A DNA stretch of 64,000 bases from Pseudothioclava sp033100795 (GTDB taxonomy: Bacteria; Pseudomonadota; Alphaproteobacteria; Rhodobacterales; Rhodobacteraceae): assembly GCF_033100795.1 (NCBI RefSeq), contig NZ_JAWLVI010000002.1, forward strand, positions 248,001-312,000, written 5' to 3'. Shown here one piece after another: positions 52,351-61,324 of this stretch. The translations under genes were made by a program, and so were the position numbers. The notes under the pieces are model-generated. The model was not told where the DNA came from and searched no databases. It saw nothing but the letters and a program-made list of their open reading frames with translations. How positions within the stretch are numbered: the first letter of the stretch is position 1; each line of letters begins with the position of its first letter.

Positions 52351-53178
52351 ATGTCGAATGCAGCGCTTGAAGCCGCCATCGAAGCCGCCTGGGAGGCGCG
52401 CGACACGATCACCCCCGCGACCCGTGGCGAGGCCCGTGAGGCCATCGAAGCTACGCTGAACGCGCTCGACAGCGGCTCGCTGCGCGTCGCGGAAAAGCAG
52501 GCCGACGGCAACTGGCATGTGAACCAGTGGGCCAAGAAGGCCGTGCTTCTGGGCTTTCGCCTGAAGGATATGGAAATGCAATCGGGTGGCCCGCAGGGCG
52601 GCTCGTGGTGGGACAAGGTCGACAGCAAGTTCACAGGCTGGGGCGAAGCCGAATGGAAATCGGCTGGCTTCCGCGCTGTGCCGAACTGCATCGTCCGCCG
52701 CTCGGCCTATATCGCCAAAGGCGTGGTGCTGATGCCGTCCTTCGTAAACCTTGGCGCTTATGTCGACGAAGGCACGATGGTCGACACCTGGGCGACCGTC
52801 GGGTCGTGCGCACAGATCGGCAAGAACGTGCACCTCTCGGGTGGCGTCGGCATCGGCGGCGTTCTGGAGCCGATGCAGGCTGGTCCGACCATCATCGAGG
52901 ACAACTGCTTTATCGGCGCCCGCTCCGAGGTCGTCGAAGGCTGTATCATCCGCGAAGGATCGGTCCTTGGCATGGGCGTCTACATCGGCAAATCGACCAA
53001 GATCGTCGACCGCGAAACCGGCGAAGTGTTCTACGGTGAAGTGCCGCCCTACTCGGTCGTTGTGTCCGGCTCGATGCCGTCGAAAAACAACGTCAGCCTT
53101 TATTGCGCGGTGATCGTGAAGCGCGTGGACGCTCAGACGCGCTCGAAAACCGGCATCAACGAGCTGCTGCGCGACTAA
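52351..53178 (+). CDS. dapD: 2,3,4,5-tetrahydropyridine-2,6-dicarboxylate N-succinyltransferase
   Basis: DapD, 275 residues, carries out a step in the succinylase branch of lysine and diaminopimelate synthesis. The N-terminal helical domain is followed by hexapeptide repeats of a left-handed beta helix (GAYVDEGTMVDTWATVGSCAQIGKNVHLSGG, in part, and similar repeats). AGAGGAAA lies before the ATG at 52351. No other dap gene is nearby in the window. A clean terminator follows, so it forms its own unit. Confidence 0.96.
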   Translation: MSNAALEAAIEAAWEARDTITPATRGEAREAIEATLNALDSGSLRVAEKQADGNWHVNQWAKKAVLLGFRLKDMEMQSGGPQGGSWWDKVDSKFTGWGEAEWKSAGFRAVPNCIVRRSAYIAKGVVLMPSFVNLGAYVDEGTMVDTWATVGSCAQIGKNVHLSGGVGIGGVLEPMQAGPTIIEDNCFIGARSEVVEGCIIREGSVLGMGVYIGKSTKIVDRETGEVFYGEVPPYSVVVSGSMPSKNNVSLYCAVIVKRVDAQTRSKTGINELLRD

Positions 53179-53195
53179 GCGCACCCGCACCGTTC

Positions 53196-53223
53196 AAAGG
53201 CCCGCTATCACGGCGGGCCTTTT
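53196..53223 (+). terminator. terminator after dapD
   Basis: AAAGGCCCGC (53196-53205) pairs with GCGGGCCTTT (53213-53222) with a 7-base loop and ends in TTTT, 18 bases after the dapD stop. Confidence 0.85.
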
Positions 53224-53290
53224 GCGTTTCGGCCTTGACAGATCGGGCGCCAAAGGCGACCTCGGGGCGCAAACCCGAAAGGCGCACACC

Positions 53291-53647
53291 ATGTCCGATG
53301 AAAAGCCCGCAAAGCCGAAACGCCCGCAACAGGTCTACACCCTGCTGGTCGAGGTTGGCCGCTCCAAGGATGACGGATTGCCCAAGGGCGCTACGGGCGC
53401 GGGGCTTTTGTGCTACGCCTCGGGCGTGGACGAGGCCGAGGCCGTGCGCGAAACCGTCGCGATCCTCAAGCAAGCCGATCTGGCGCCGCTGGACGTGACC
53501 GGCTACGGCACGATTGCCGAACGCGAGAAGCAGGGCCACGAGATCGACGCGGGCGAGCGTGAACTGATGCAACGTGCGCTTGATGAGAACTCGGTGATCG
53601 TCGCGCAGATGACCCCGTTCTTTGGCGAAGACAAAGGCAACGCCTGA
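53291..53647 (+). CDS. small conserved protein of unknown function
   Basis: A 118-residue acidic soluble protein with no motif I recognise. It has a Lys/Pro-rich start (SDEKPAKPKRPQQ), then a regular alpha/beta pattern with VYTLLVEVGRSKDDGLPKGATGAG and AVRETVAILKQADL. The length and regular pattern suggest a real gene, and a GAAAGG site lies before the ATG at 53291. It lies alone between the dapD terminator and the lytic transglycosylase. I cannot give a function. Confidence 0.65.
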   Translation: MSDEKPAKPKRPQQVYTLLVEVGRSKDDGLPKGATGAGLLCYASGVDEAEAVRETVAILKQADLAPLDVTGYGTIAEREKQGHEIDAGERELMQRALDENSVIVAQMTPFFGEDKGNA

Positions 53648-53742
53648 GCGCGGAACCCCGCGCATCCGCCAAACCGCCATTTGCGGGCGGTTCGCCCCCC
53701 TGTTAGACTGGTTCTAACAAGTAAACGGTCAGGCAGGGTATC

Positions 53743-55005
53743 ATGCGGTTTTCAAAGGTTTTTGTGGCGTCATTGTTCGGGCTGGCGGCCTTGTCGGCCT
53801 GCGCTGGCCCCTCTGATACAACGGGCGCCCCGATGACCCGCGTGGCCAATACGCCCGAAGCCATCCCCCCTGTTGACGCAGCCACTCAGGCGCGGTTCGA
53901 GGCTTGGGTCTCTGCCTTCCGGCCGCGCGCGCTGGCCTCGGGCATTTCCGAAAACACATGGGCGCGGGCGACCAAGGGCATCCGCTATAACCCCCGCGTG
54001 ATCGAGAGCGACCGCAATCAGGCCGAATTCCAAAAGAAAATCTGGCAATACCTGGAAACCGCCGTTTCCGATACGCGCATCCGCGAAGGCAGGGCAGCGC
54101 TCTCACAGCACGCGGCAACTCTGAATGCGATCGAGAAACGCTACGGCGTCGAGAAAGAGGTCGTTGCCGCAATCTGGGGGATGGAGACCAATTACGGCGC
54201 GCGGCGTGGCAATGTGCTGATCGTGCCCGCCCTTGCGACACTCGCCCATGACGGGCGGCGCGGCGAGTTCTTTGCCAAGCAGCTTATCGCCGCGCTCAAG
54301 ATCATTCAGGCGGGCGACATTGATCCCGCGCGCATGACCGGATCATGGGCAGGCGCGATGGGGCATACCCAGTTCATCCCGACCTCTTATCTGGCCTATG
54401 CGGTCGATTTCACAGGCGATGGCAAGCGCGACATCTGGTCGGATAATCCCGCTGATGCGCTGGCTTCGACCGCCGCTTATCTGGCGCGCTCGGGCTGGTC
54501 CAAGGGGCAGCCCTGGGCGGTGGAGGTGACGCTGCCTGCGGGGTTCAACTACGGGCTAACTGGCAAGAAGGTGCGCAAGTCTCCCGCCGATTGGGCCAGC
54601 CTTGGCGTGCGCGCGGCCGCGGGCGGCAAAGTGCCCAACTATGGCGGGGCGTCGATCCTGCTGCCTGCGGGCAAGGGTGGCCCCGCGCTGATGATCTTTG
54701 ACAACTTCCGCGCTATCTCGCGCTACAACAACGCCGACGCCTATGTGATTGGCGTCGGTCATCTGTCCGACCGGATCGGCGGCAAGGGCGCGTTTCGGGC
54801 CGATTGGCCGAACGCAGGCACCCCCTTGAACGAGGCGCAGCGGATCGAGTTACAAACCCGACTGAACGCGATGGGGTTCGAGGCAGGCAAACCCGACGGG
54901 GTGATCGGGTCCGGCACGATGAGCGCCTTGGCCAAATGGCAGCGCGCGCGGGGACTGCCTGCCGACGGCTGGCCCACGCTCGAACAATTGCAGATGATGC
55001 GTTAG
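53743..55005 (+). CDS. lytic murein transglycosylase with peptidoglycan-binding domain
   Basis: A 420-residue lipoprotein of the MltB type. The signal ends in the lipobox LSAC, with Cys about residue 22. The catalytic domain has AAIWGMETNYGARRG with the catalytic Glu and the GAMGHTQFIPTSYLAYA block. The last 65 residues (QRIELQTRLNAMGFEAGKPDGVIG, in part) are a peptidoglycan-binding helix domain. It cleaves the glycan strand to 1,6-anhydro ends. AGGG is 5 bases before the ATG. It converges with the NnrU gene, overlapping by four bases. Confidence 0.9.
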   Translation: MRFSKVFVASLFGLAALSACAGPSDTTGAPMTRVANTPEAIPPVDAATQARFEAWVSAFRPRALASGISENTWARATKGIRYNPRVIESDRNQAEFQKKIWQYLETAVSDTRIREGRAALSQHAATLNAIEKRYGVEKEVVAAIWGMETNYGARRGNVLIVPALATLAHDGRRGEFFAKQLIAALKIIQAGDIDPARMTGSWAGAMGHTQFIPTSYLAYAVDFTGDGKRDIWSDNPADALASTAAYLARSGWSKGQPWAVEVTLPAGFNYGLTGKKVRKSPADWASLGVRAAAGGKVPNYGGASILLPAGKGGPALMIFDNFRAISRYNNADAYVIGVGHLSDRIGGKGAFRADWPNAGTPLNEAQRIELQTRLNAMGFEAGKPDGVIGSGTMSALAKWQRARGLPADGWPTLEQLQMMR

Positions 55006-55688
55006 GGAAACGGCGAGACGCCAATCACCGGCGCGTGCAGGTGCCACAACGTCATCCACGCCAGAACCGCGATGGCCAGCCGCAGAAGGCTTGGCCCCCT
55101 GATGGGCCGCCAACGTCCGGTCAGCAGTGCTTGCAGCGGCCAGCCCGAGGTGCGCGTGGCAAGGCGGGTGAACTCGACCTCGCCCCAGTCGCGCCGCTTG
55201 CGGGCCTCCATCGCGCGCATCCCCACCAGCGAGAAAACGACAAACACACCGAACAGCACCAGATGCGCCAGATCGCCGTTGACCAGCAGATGAACCCCAC
55301 CCCAAAGGGCCAGCGCCCATAGCAAAGGTTGACGCACCAACCCCACAATGCCGGGGTGTTCGGGGTCATAGCCCGCAGCGCGGCCCTCAAATGCAAACGG
55401 GTTCGGCGCGGCCACGCCGAAGCTGCCCAAGGCAACGGCAACGGGCATCACGATATTCGCCAGCCAGCGCATCCAAGTCTCTTGCGGCCACAGTTCGACA
55501 TAAGGCGCGCGCGTCGCGGCAAAGATCACCCAGAACAGCAGCACCGTTGACAGCGTGCTGAACAGCGCCACCCATCCGGCCTGCCCCACAGCATTAATAA
55601 TCGCGTTTTTCAACCGCTTGTTCGACGGGATCGCGTGCGACCCCATGAACAGAAAACCGGCAATCAGAAATTCAGTCCATCCGCCCAT
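55002..55688 (-). CDS. NnrU family membrane protein
   Basis: A 228-residue polytopic protein with about six hydrophobic segments. The start WTEFLIAGFLFMGSHAIPS and the GIVGLVRQPLLWALALWGGVHLLVNGD block (in part) are the family signature. NnrU was named from denitrification clusters, but many members, including this one by context, are not next to such genes and its role is unknown. I use the ATG at 55688 with GGAGG about 5 bases before it. Confidence 0.85.
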   Translation of the reverse strand: MGGWTEFLIAGFLFMGSHAIPSNKRLKNAIINAVGQAGWVALFSTLSTVLLFWVIFAATRAPYVELWPQETWMRWLANIVMPVAVALGSFGVAAPNPFAFEGRAAGYDPEHPGIVGLVRQPLLWALALWGGVHLLVNGDLAHLVLFGVFVVFSLVGMRAMEARKRRDWGEVEFTRLATRTSGWPLQALLTGRWRPIRGPSLLRLAIAVLAWMTLWHLHAPVIGVSPFP

Positions 55689-55765
55689 CAATACCTCCTT
55701 GCGCTTGCCACCATATCGGGGTTTGAAGACGCTGCCTTGAGAAAAATCATCCGCAGGAGCCGCCG

Positions 55766-56329
55766 ATGAAAACCCCGCTTGAAACCGTCCTCTGTGCGAT
55801 TGATGCTGCGAATTCCGCCGATCCCAATCTTGAAGACGGTGTGGCGGTATCCCTGCGCTATGGCCAGCGGATGAGCGCGGAACTTGCGACCCTGTTCCCT
55901 GCCGCCTCGGACGAATTGCAGATCGCGGCCCGCGGCCAGCATATCGAGCGCTGGCTTTTGCCGCGCGCAGATTTCCCCGAGGGGCGCGAGGGCTATCTGG
56001 CGTGGCGGCGTGAACAGGGCAAACGCCATGCCGAGCGGGTTTGCGGGCTGATGCTTGCGGCGGGCTACGGAGAGGCTTCGCTTGACCTTGTGGGTCGGAT
56101 GCTGCGCAAGGAAGGTATCAAGCGCGACCCGCAGGTGCAGGCGCTTGAAGACGTGATCTGCTTTACCTTCATCCGGCACTATCTGGCGCAATTCGCGACG
56201 ACCCAGGACCCTGAACAGCTTTTGCGCATCGTGCAGAAAACCGCGCGGAAAATGTCGCCCGAGGCGCGCGAAAAAGCGCTGGTCGAATTTGATATGCCGC
56301 CCGCTTTCGCAGAAGCCTTCAGCGCCTAA
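55766..56329 (+). CDS. DUF4202 domain-containing protein
   Basis: A 187-residue helical protein of the DUF4202 type: AIDAANSADPNLED at the start, then the QHIERWLLPRADFPEGREGYL core, and a C-terminal VQKTARKMSPEAREKAL block. The conserved His, Arg and Asp residues suggest a metal or phosphate handling HD-like fold, but no reaction is known to me. CAGGAG lies about 11 bases before the ATG. It is divergent from nnrU and overlaps the end of the exporter gene by four bases. Confidence 0.8.
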   Translation: MKTPLETVLCAIDAANSADPNLEDGVAVSLRYGQRMSAELATLFPAASDELQIAARGQHIERWLLPRADFPEGREGYLAWRREQGKRHAERVCGLMLAAGYGEASLDLVGRMLRKEGIKRDPQVQALEDVICFTFIRHYLAQFATTQDPEQLLRIVQKTARKMSPEAREKALVEFDMPPAFAEAFSA

Positions 56330-57189
56330 GCCTGCTTTGACAGTTGCACCGCCAGAATACCGCCCGCGATCACCGCGACCCCGACGACATCCAGAAGCCC
56401 CAGCCCTTCGCCCAGAATCATCGCGGCAATCGCGACGCCAAAGAAGGGGTTAAGGAAATGGAACGTCGCGGCCTTGATTGCGCCGATGCGGCCAACCAGC
56501 TTAAACCAGAGCCACGTTGCCAAAAGCCCCGGAGCAAGCGTCGTATAGGTGAAAGCCGCAATCAGCCGCGGGTTCCAGTTGACCGTTAGCTCTTCGGTCA
56601 GACCCGAGACAACCGCCAGACAGGCGGCCCCCACGAACATCTGCAAGCCAACAATCATCAGCACATTGCCGCCCGAACTGGCACCGCGCACCGAGAGTGT
56701 CGCAACCGATAGCGCAAGCGCCGCCACCCCACATAGCACAATGCCGAACGGGTCGACCCCGTCGCTCAACCGCGCGCCCATGATGATGGCAACCCCGATC
56801 ACCCCGGCAATCAGGCCGATCACGCCAAGCGGGCGAATGCGATCCCGAAACACGATCCAGCCAAGCCCCGCCACCATCAGCGGCATCGTCGAGGCGATGA
56901 TCGAGGCAAGCGACGCCTGAACCGTCTGCATCGCCACGAAATTCAGCCCCAGATACAGCGCGTTCTGGCAAATCCCGAAGATGATCGTCGCGCGCCATTG
57001 CGCACGGTTCAGCCGCCACGTCTGCCCCATCGCAAGGGCGATCATCACGCCCAACCCGCCCGAGATCAGAAACCGCATCGCCAGTGCGGCCAGAGGTGGC
57101 GCATCGACCACGATCATCCGCGCAGAGGTAAAGGCCGAAGACCACAGAAGGGCGAATGCCAGCCCCATACCGATCGCGCGAAAGTCCAT
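56326..57189 (-). CDS. DMT superfamily (EamA) transporter
   Basis: A 287-residue protein with ten hydrophobic segments in two EamA repeats, the layout of drug/metabolite transporters. The two halves start near residues 5 and 150. The substrate is unknown. GGAG is 7 bases before the ATG at 57189. It is a single gene, converging with DUF4202. Confidence 0.87.
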   Translation of the reverse strand: MDFRAIGMGLAFALLWSSAFTSARMIVVDAPPLAALAMRFLISGGLGVMIALAMGQTWRLNRAQWRATIIFGICQNALYLGLNFVAMQTVQASLASIIASTMPLMVAGLGWIVFRDRIRPLGVIGLIAGVIGVAIIMGARLSDGVDPFGIVLCGVAALALSVATLSVRGASSGGNVLMIVGLQMFVGAACLAVVSGLTEELTVNWNPRLIAAFTYTTLAPGLLATWLWFKLVGRIGAIKAATFHFLNPFFGVAIAAMILGEGLGLLDVVGVAVIAGGILAVQLSKQA

Positions 57190-57209
57190 TCCAGTCTCCG
57201 GAAAAAGTA

Positions 57210-57237
57210 AAGGGCCGCCCTGTTGGGGCGACCCTAA
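57210..57237 (-). terminator. terminator of the HU gene
   Basis: On the minus strand AGGG(T)CGCCC pairs with GGGCG(G)CCCT, with one mismatch, around a short loop. It is followed by TTTACTTTTT, about 25 bases after the HU stop. Confidence 0.6.
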
Positions 57238-57261
57238 CAGAAAGATCTGCGCGCGAAAGGC

Positions 57262-57549
57262 TTAGCCGTTCACTGCGTCTTTCAGAGCTTTTGCAACAGT
57301 GACTTTGACCTGCTTGTCAGCCGGCTTCATCATGGTCTCACCGGTGGCCGGGTTGCGGACCTGACGCTCGGGACGCGACTTGCAGTAGACTTTGCCAACG
57401 CCCGGAAGGGTCACGGCGCCGCCTGCAGCAACTTCTTTGGTGATCACGGCGGTGATTGCGTCCAGCGCGGCACCGGCCGATTTCTTGTCTGCGTCCATCG
57501 CCTCTGCGATAGCGGCGACGAGCTGGGTTTTGGTCATGGGTTTCGACAT
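57262..57549 (-). CDS. HU family DNA-binding protein
   Basis: A 95-residue nucleoid protein. The helical N-terminal dimerisation part (KTQLVAAIAEAMDADKKSAGAALD) and the beta-arm segment are present. The arm with its Arg/Pro tip lies at GKVYCKSRPERQVRNPATGE. It contains a Cys in the arm region, which is unusual for HU. The leader shows a small hairpin, CCCCG-AATAA-CGGGG, about 30 bases before the ATG. It is a single-gene unit with its own terminator. Confidence 0.93.
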   Translation of the reverse strand: MSKPMTKTQLVAAIAEAMDADKKSAGAALDAITAVITKEVAAGGAVTLPGVGKVYCKSRPERQVRNPATGETMMKPADKQVKVTVAKALKDAVNG

Positions 57550-57680
57550 GGAATTTCCTCTCTAATCGCCCCGTTATTCGGGGTCACTGACGTCCGCGTT
57601 TCACGGTTTGTGTAGCCGTTCGACACGGTTTTCACCTTATGTGCAAGCCTTTTTTTATTGGGCAAAGCGATTTTAGACCA

Positions 57681-59156
57681 TCACAGGAAGGCCGTTTCCT
57701 CGAAGCTGCGCAATTTGCGGCTGTGGATGCGCTCCAATGGCATATCGCGCAGCTTCTCCATCGCGCGAATTCCTATCAAAAGATGACTTTCAACCTGCGT
57801 TCGATAGAATTCGGTCGCCATTCCGGGCAGCTTCAACTCCCCATGCAAGGGCTTATCCGAGACACAAAGCAACGTCCCGTAAGGCACCCTGAAGCGGAAC
57901 CCGTTTGCCGCAATTGTCGCGCTTTCCATATCAAGGGCAACTGCGCGCGACTGGCTAAGCCGCTGGACGGGACCGGATTGATCGCGCAGCTCCCAGTTCC
58001 GGTTGTCGATGGTCGCCACTGTGCCGGTGCGCATGATCCGTTTCAGCTCATAGCCCTCAAGGCGCGTCACCTCGGCCACGGCCTCTTGCAGCGCGATCTG
58101 GATCTCGGCCAGCGCCGGGATCGGAACCCAGACCGGCAGATCGTCATCCAGCACATGATCCTCGCGCAGATAGGCATGCGCCAGCACAAAATCCCCAAGC
58201 TGCTGCGAGTTGCGCAGCCCCGCGCAATGGCCAACCATCAGCCACGCATGAGGGCGCAAAACCGCGATATGGTCTGTCGCGGTTTTGGCGTTCGATGGGC
58301 CCACCCCGATATTGACCAGCGTGATCCCGTTTCCGTCCGCGCGTTTCAGGTGATAGGTCGGCATCTGCGGCAACTTCGCCAGATGCGGAATCGGCGTATC
58401 GGCCTGCGTGATCTCGTGGTTTCCGGGGCTGACAAACCCGGTATAGCCCGAGGCCGGATCGGCCAGCATCCGCCGCGCCACCTGTTCGAACTCGTCCACA
58501 TAGAACTGGTAGTTCGTGAACAGGATGTGGTTCTGGAAATGCTCGGCCGCAGTGGCGGTGTAATGCTGGAGCCGTGCCAGCGAGTAATCCACCCGCTGCG
58601 CCGTAAACGGTGCCAGATGCCACGAACCATCGGGGTTTGCGCCCGCCATCCCGTTCACGATGTCGTCGTTCATATTCGCCAGATCGGGCACATCGAACAC
58701 ATCGCGAAGCGAGAAATCGAACACCCCCTCTTGCGGCACATTCGTCACCGCGCGCGCAGCCAGTGCGAAATGCACGGGGATCGGCGTTGACGACAGCCCA
58801 ACCTGCACCGGCACATTATGGTTGCGGATCAGATGCCCCAACTGCTGCGTCAGGTAATCGCGGAACAGATCGGGGCGGGTGATCGTGGCGACATAGGTGC
58901 CGGGCTGCGAGACATGGCCGAAACTCAGGCGGCTGTCAGCCTTCCAGTGAGAGGGCACGGTGATCCGCACCTCGGGGTAGAACGCCCGATAGCGCGCACT
59001 CGCGGCTGGCGTCTCCATAACATCGGTGAATTTCTCAAGCAGGAAGCCGGTCGCCTCCTGATACAGTTCTTCCAGGCGGGCCACGGCCTTGGCCGCATCG
59101 TCAAACACCGCCGGCGCGTGGTCGGGAGGCGTCAAAAGGGTCAAAGGTTCGTTCAT
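57681..59156 (-). CDS. amn: AMP nucleosidase
   Basis: A 491-residue enzyme that hydrolyses AMP to adenine and ribose 5-phosphate. The N-terminal AMP-nucleosidase domain (about 1-170) is followed by a phosphorylase-like catalytic fold with NIGVGPSNAKTATDHIAVLRPHAWLMVGHCAGL (in part) and the late ALDMESATIAANGFRFRVPYG. The ATG at 59156 overlaps the stop of the adenine deaminase gene by four bases. The adjacent enzymes would turn AMP into adenine and then into hypoxanthine, a coherent purine salvage or overflow route. Confidence 0.93.
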   Translation of the reverse strand: MNEPLTLLTPPDHAPAVFDDAAKAVARLEELYQEATGFLLEKFTDVMETPAASARYRAFYPEVRITVPSHWKADSRLSFGHVSQPGTYVATITRPDLFRDYLTQQLGHLIRNHNVPVQVGLSSTPIPVHFALAARAVTNVPQEGVFDFSLRDVFDVPDLANMNDDIVNGMAGANPDGSWHLAPFTAQRVDYSLARLQHYTATAAEHFQNHILFTNYQFYVDEFEQVARRMLADPASGYTGFVSPGNHEITQADTPIPHLAKLPQMPTYHLKRADGNGITLVNIGVGPSNAKTATDHIAVLRPHAWLMVGHCAGLRNSQQLGDFVLAHAYLREDHVLDDDLPVWVPIPALAEIQIALQEAVAEVTRLEGYELKRIMRTGTVATIDNRNWELRDQSGPVQRLSQSRAVALDMESATIAANGFRFRVPYGTLLCVSDKPLHGELKLPGMATEFYRTQVESHLLIGIRAMEKLRDMPLERIHSRKLRSFEETAFL

Positions 59157-60955
59157 TCAAACAGATCCGTCATCTCGAATTTCGTGACATCCACTAGGCC
59201 AAGGTCGGAAATCCGGATTTCCGGAATAACGACCAGCGCCAGTAGCGAATGCTGCATATAGGCGTTGTTGAGCGTGCAGCCGCATTCGGCCATTGCCTCG
59301 ACCATGCGGGCGGCTTTGGCGGCGACCTTTACGGCGGGCGCATCCGACATCAGCCCCGCAATCGGCAGGGGAACGCTTGCGATCTCGGCCCCGTCTTTCC
59401 AGACCGAGACACCGCCGCCCATCTCGCCCAGCCGGTTGGCGCAGGCCGCCATCATCTCGCGGTCAGTGCCGACAACGATCATGTGGTGGCTGTCATGCGC
59501 CACAGTCGAGCCCATCGCCATACGGCCCGCATAACCAAAGCCCGACACGAACCCGTTGGTCACGCCACCGGTGCCGCGATGCCGTTCAACCAGCGCGATC
59601 TGCGCAACATCGTTTGGCTGATCGGGTTGCACGATACCATCCTCGACCCGCAAATCCGCCGTCAGCGCCTTGGTCGGCGCCTGATTTTCCACGACGCCGA
59701 TCACCTTGGCGATGACCGAATTCGCCCCCTCTGGCGCCGCAATCTCAAAGTCTTGTGCGGCAAGCACCTTACCCAGATGCACAGTGTTCCGCGCCGCCTC
59801 GGGCCAGTCATAGTGCGGGCATTCGACCAGCAGCGTCCCATCCTTCGCAACGGTCACGCCGCGCGCGATCACCTGCTCGATCGGCAGTGTCGACAGGTCG
59901 GAGGTCAGGATCACATCCGCCCGCCGCCCCGGCGTGATCGAGCCCAGCTCTCGCTCCAGACCGAAATGGGTCGCCGTATTCAAAGTGCACATTTGCAGCG
60001 CGATCAACGGGTCGCACCCACATGCCACCGCATGCCGGTAAACACGGTTCATATGCCCGTCATGCACCAGCGTGCCCGAGTGGCAGTCGTCCGTGCACAG
60101 AATGAAATTGCGCGGATCGAGCCCCTTTTCGGTCACCGCCGTGATCTGGCTTTCGACGTCATACCACGCCGACCCAAGCCGCATCATCGAGCGCATCCCC
60201 ATCCGCACCCGCGCGATCGCATCCGCCTCGCAGGTGCCTTCGTGGTCATCCGCAGGACCACCCGCCGCATAGGCACGGAAGGGCGCGCCGATATCGGGCG
60301 AGGCATAATGCCCGCCAACGGTTTTATGCGCCTCTTGCGTCGCCGCAATCTCGGCCAACATCTTTGGGTCTCCCGCGACGACACCAGGGAAATTCATCAT
60401 CTCGCCCAGACCGATGATACCCGGCCATGTCATCGCCTTTGCCACATCTTCTGGTGAAATCTCGTAACCCGTCGTTTCCAGTCCCGGTGCCGAGGGCGCG
60501 CACGAGGGCATCTGCGTGAAGATGTTGACCGGCTGCATCAGCGCCTCGTCATGCATCATCCGCACGCCCTCCAGCCCCAGCACATTCGCAATCTCATGCG
60601 GGTCGGTGAACATCGACGTCGTTCCGTGCGGGATCACAGCGGCGGCAAATTCGGCAGGTGTCAGCATCCCGCTTTCGATATGCATATGCGCGTCGCACAG
60701 GCCCGGCACCATATAGCGCCCCGCCGCGTCGATGACCTCGGTCGCGGGGCCGATGCTCGCGCTCAGGTCCGGCGCAATGGCTGCAAAGCGCCCCTCGGCG
60801 ATGGCTATATCCATCCCCTCCAGCACTTCGCGCGTGTGGACATTGACCCACTTGCCGTTGCGGATCACCACATCGGCGGTTTCTCTGCCCGCAGCGACGG
60901 CGATCAAACGCGGCGCGGCCTTGGGCCATGACTTGAGTGAATTCGTAATAGACAT
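59153..60955 (-). CDS. ade: adenine deaminase
   Basis: A 600-residue amidohydrolase that converts adenine to hypoxanthine and ammonia. The metal-binding CDAHMHIESGML, GGHYASPDI, DDCHSGTLVHDGHMNR and later VAHDSHHM segments are all present, and the length is that of the known bacterial enzyme. The ATG at 60955 is used; the frame is open to 61372 but that part is antisense to the SelW-like gene. It is transcribed first in an ade-amn operon. The upstream spacer of about 75 bases is shared with the SelW-like gene. Confidence 0.94.
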   Translation of the reverse strand: MSITNSLKSWPKAAPRLIAVAAGRETADVVIRNGKWVNVHTREVLEGMDIAIAEGRFAAIAPDLSASIGPATEVIDAAGRYMVPGLCDAHMHIESGMLTPAEFAAAVIPHGTTSMFTDPHEIANVLGLEGVRMMHDEALMQPVNIFTQMPSCAPSAPGLETTGYEISPEDVAKAMTWPGIIGLGEMMNFPGVVAGDPKMLAEIAATQEAHKTVGGHYASPDIGAPFRAYAAGGPADDHEGTCEADAIARVRMGMRSMMRLGSAWYDVESQITAVTEKGLDPRNFILCTDDCHSGTLVHDGHMNRVYRHAVACGCDPLIALQMCTLNTATHFGLERELGSITPGRRADVILTSDLSTLPIEQVIARGVTVAKDGTLLVECPHYDWPEAARNTVHLGKVLAAQDFEIAAPEGANSVIAKVIGVVENQAPTKALTADLRVEDGIVQPDQPNDVAQIALVERHRGTGGVTNGFVSGFGYAGRMAMGSTVAHDSHHMIVVGTDREMMAACANRLGEMGGGVSVWKDGAEIASVPLPIAGLMSDAPAVKVAAKAARMVEAMAECGCTLNNAYMQHSLLALVVIPEIRISDLGLVDVTKFEMTDLFE

Positions 60956-61030
60956 GTCCCAGAATGCTCTTGGTTTTCGCGCGGCGCAAGTGACGTTGTG
61001 ATGACACGGCAAGCGCGCTACATCTGGCGC

Positions 61031-61324
61031 ATGGAACAAAGCGTCAAACCCCGCATCACGATCAGATATTGCACTGGCTGCAACTGGCTGTTGCGCGCCG
61101 GATGGATGGCGCAAGAGCTGCTCTCGACCTTTGGGGAAGCCTTGGGCGAGGTTGCGCTTGTCCCCGGTTATGGCGGGGTCTACGAAATCCACCTGAACGG
61201 CACGCTGATCTGGGAACGCAAACGCGACGGAGGCTTCCCCGAGCCGAAAGAGATCAAGCGCCGCATCCGTGACGTGATCGACCCCGCGCGCGATCTGGGC
61301 CATATCGACAGGAGCGCCCCATGA
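61031..61324 (+). CDS. SelT/SelW/SelH (Rdx) family protein
   Basis: A 97-residue thioredoxin-like protein with the redox motif CTGC (Cys14, Cys17), the cysteine form of the eukaryotic CxxU. The family end EVYEIHLNGTLIWERKRDGGFPE is typical. It is presumed to be a small thiol oxidoreductase in the cytosol, with partner unknown. I use the ATG at 61031; GTG/ATG at 60998-61001 are possible earlier starts. The stop overlaps the next gene by four bases. Confidence 0.85.
   Translation: MEQSVKPRITIRYCTGCNWLLRAGWMAQELLSTFGEALGEVALVPGYGGVYEIHLNGTLIWERKRDGGFPEPKEIKRRIRDVIDPARDLGHIDRSAP

Noticed and set aside
57639..58790. Long open frame opposite amn
   Set aside because: No family signature, His/Arg/Gln-rich shadow of a confident gene.
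59249..60457. Long open frame opposite ade
   Set aside because: His/Arg-rich shadow; ade on the other strand has all metal-binding motifs.
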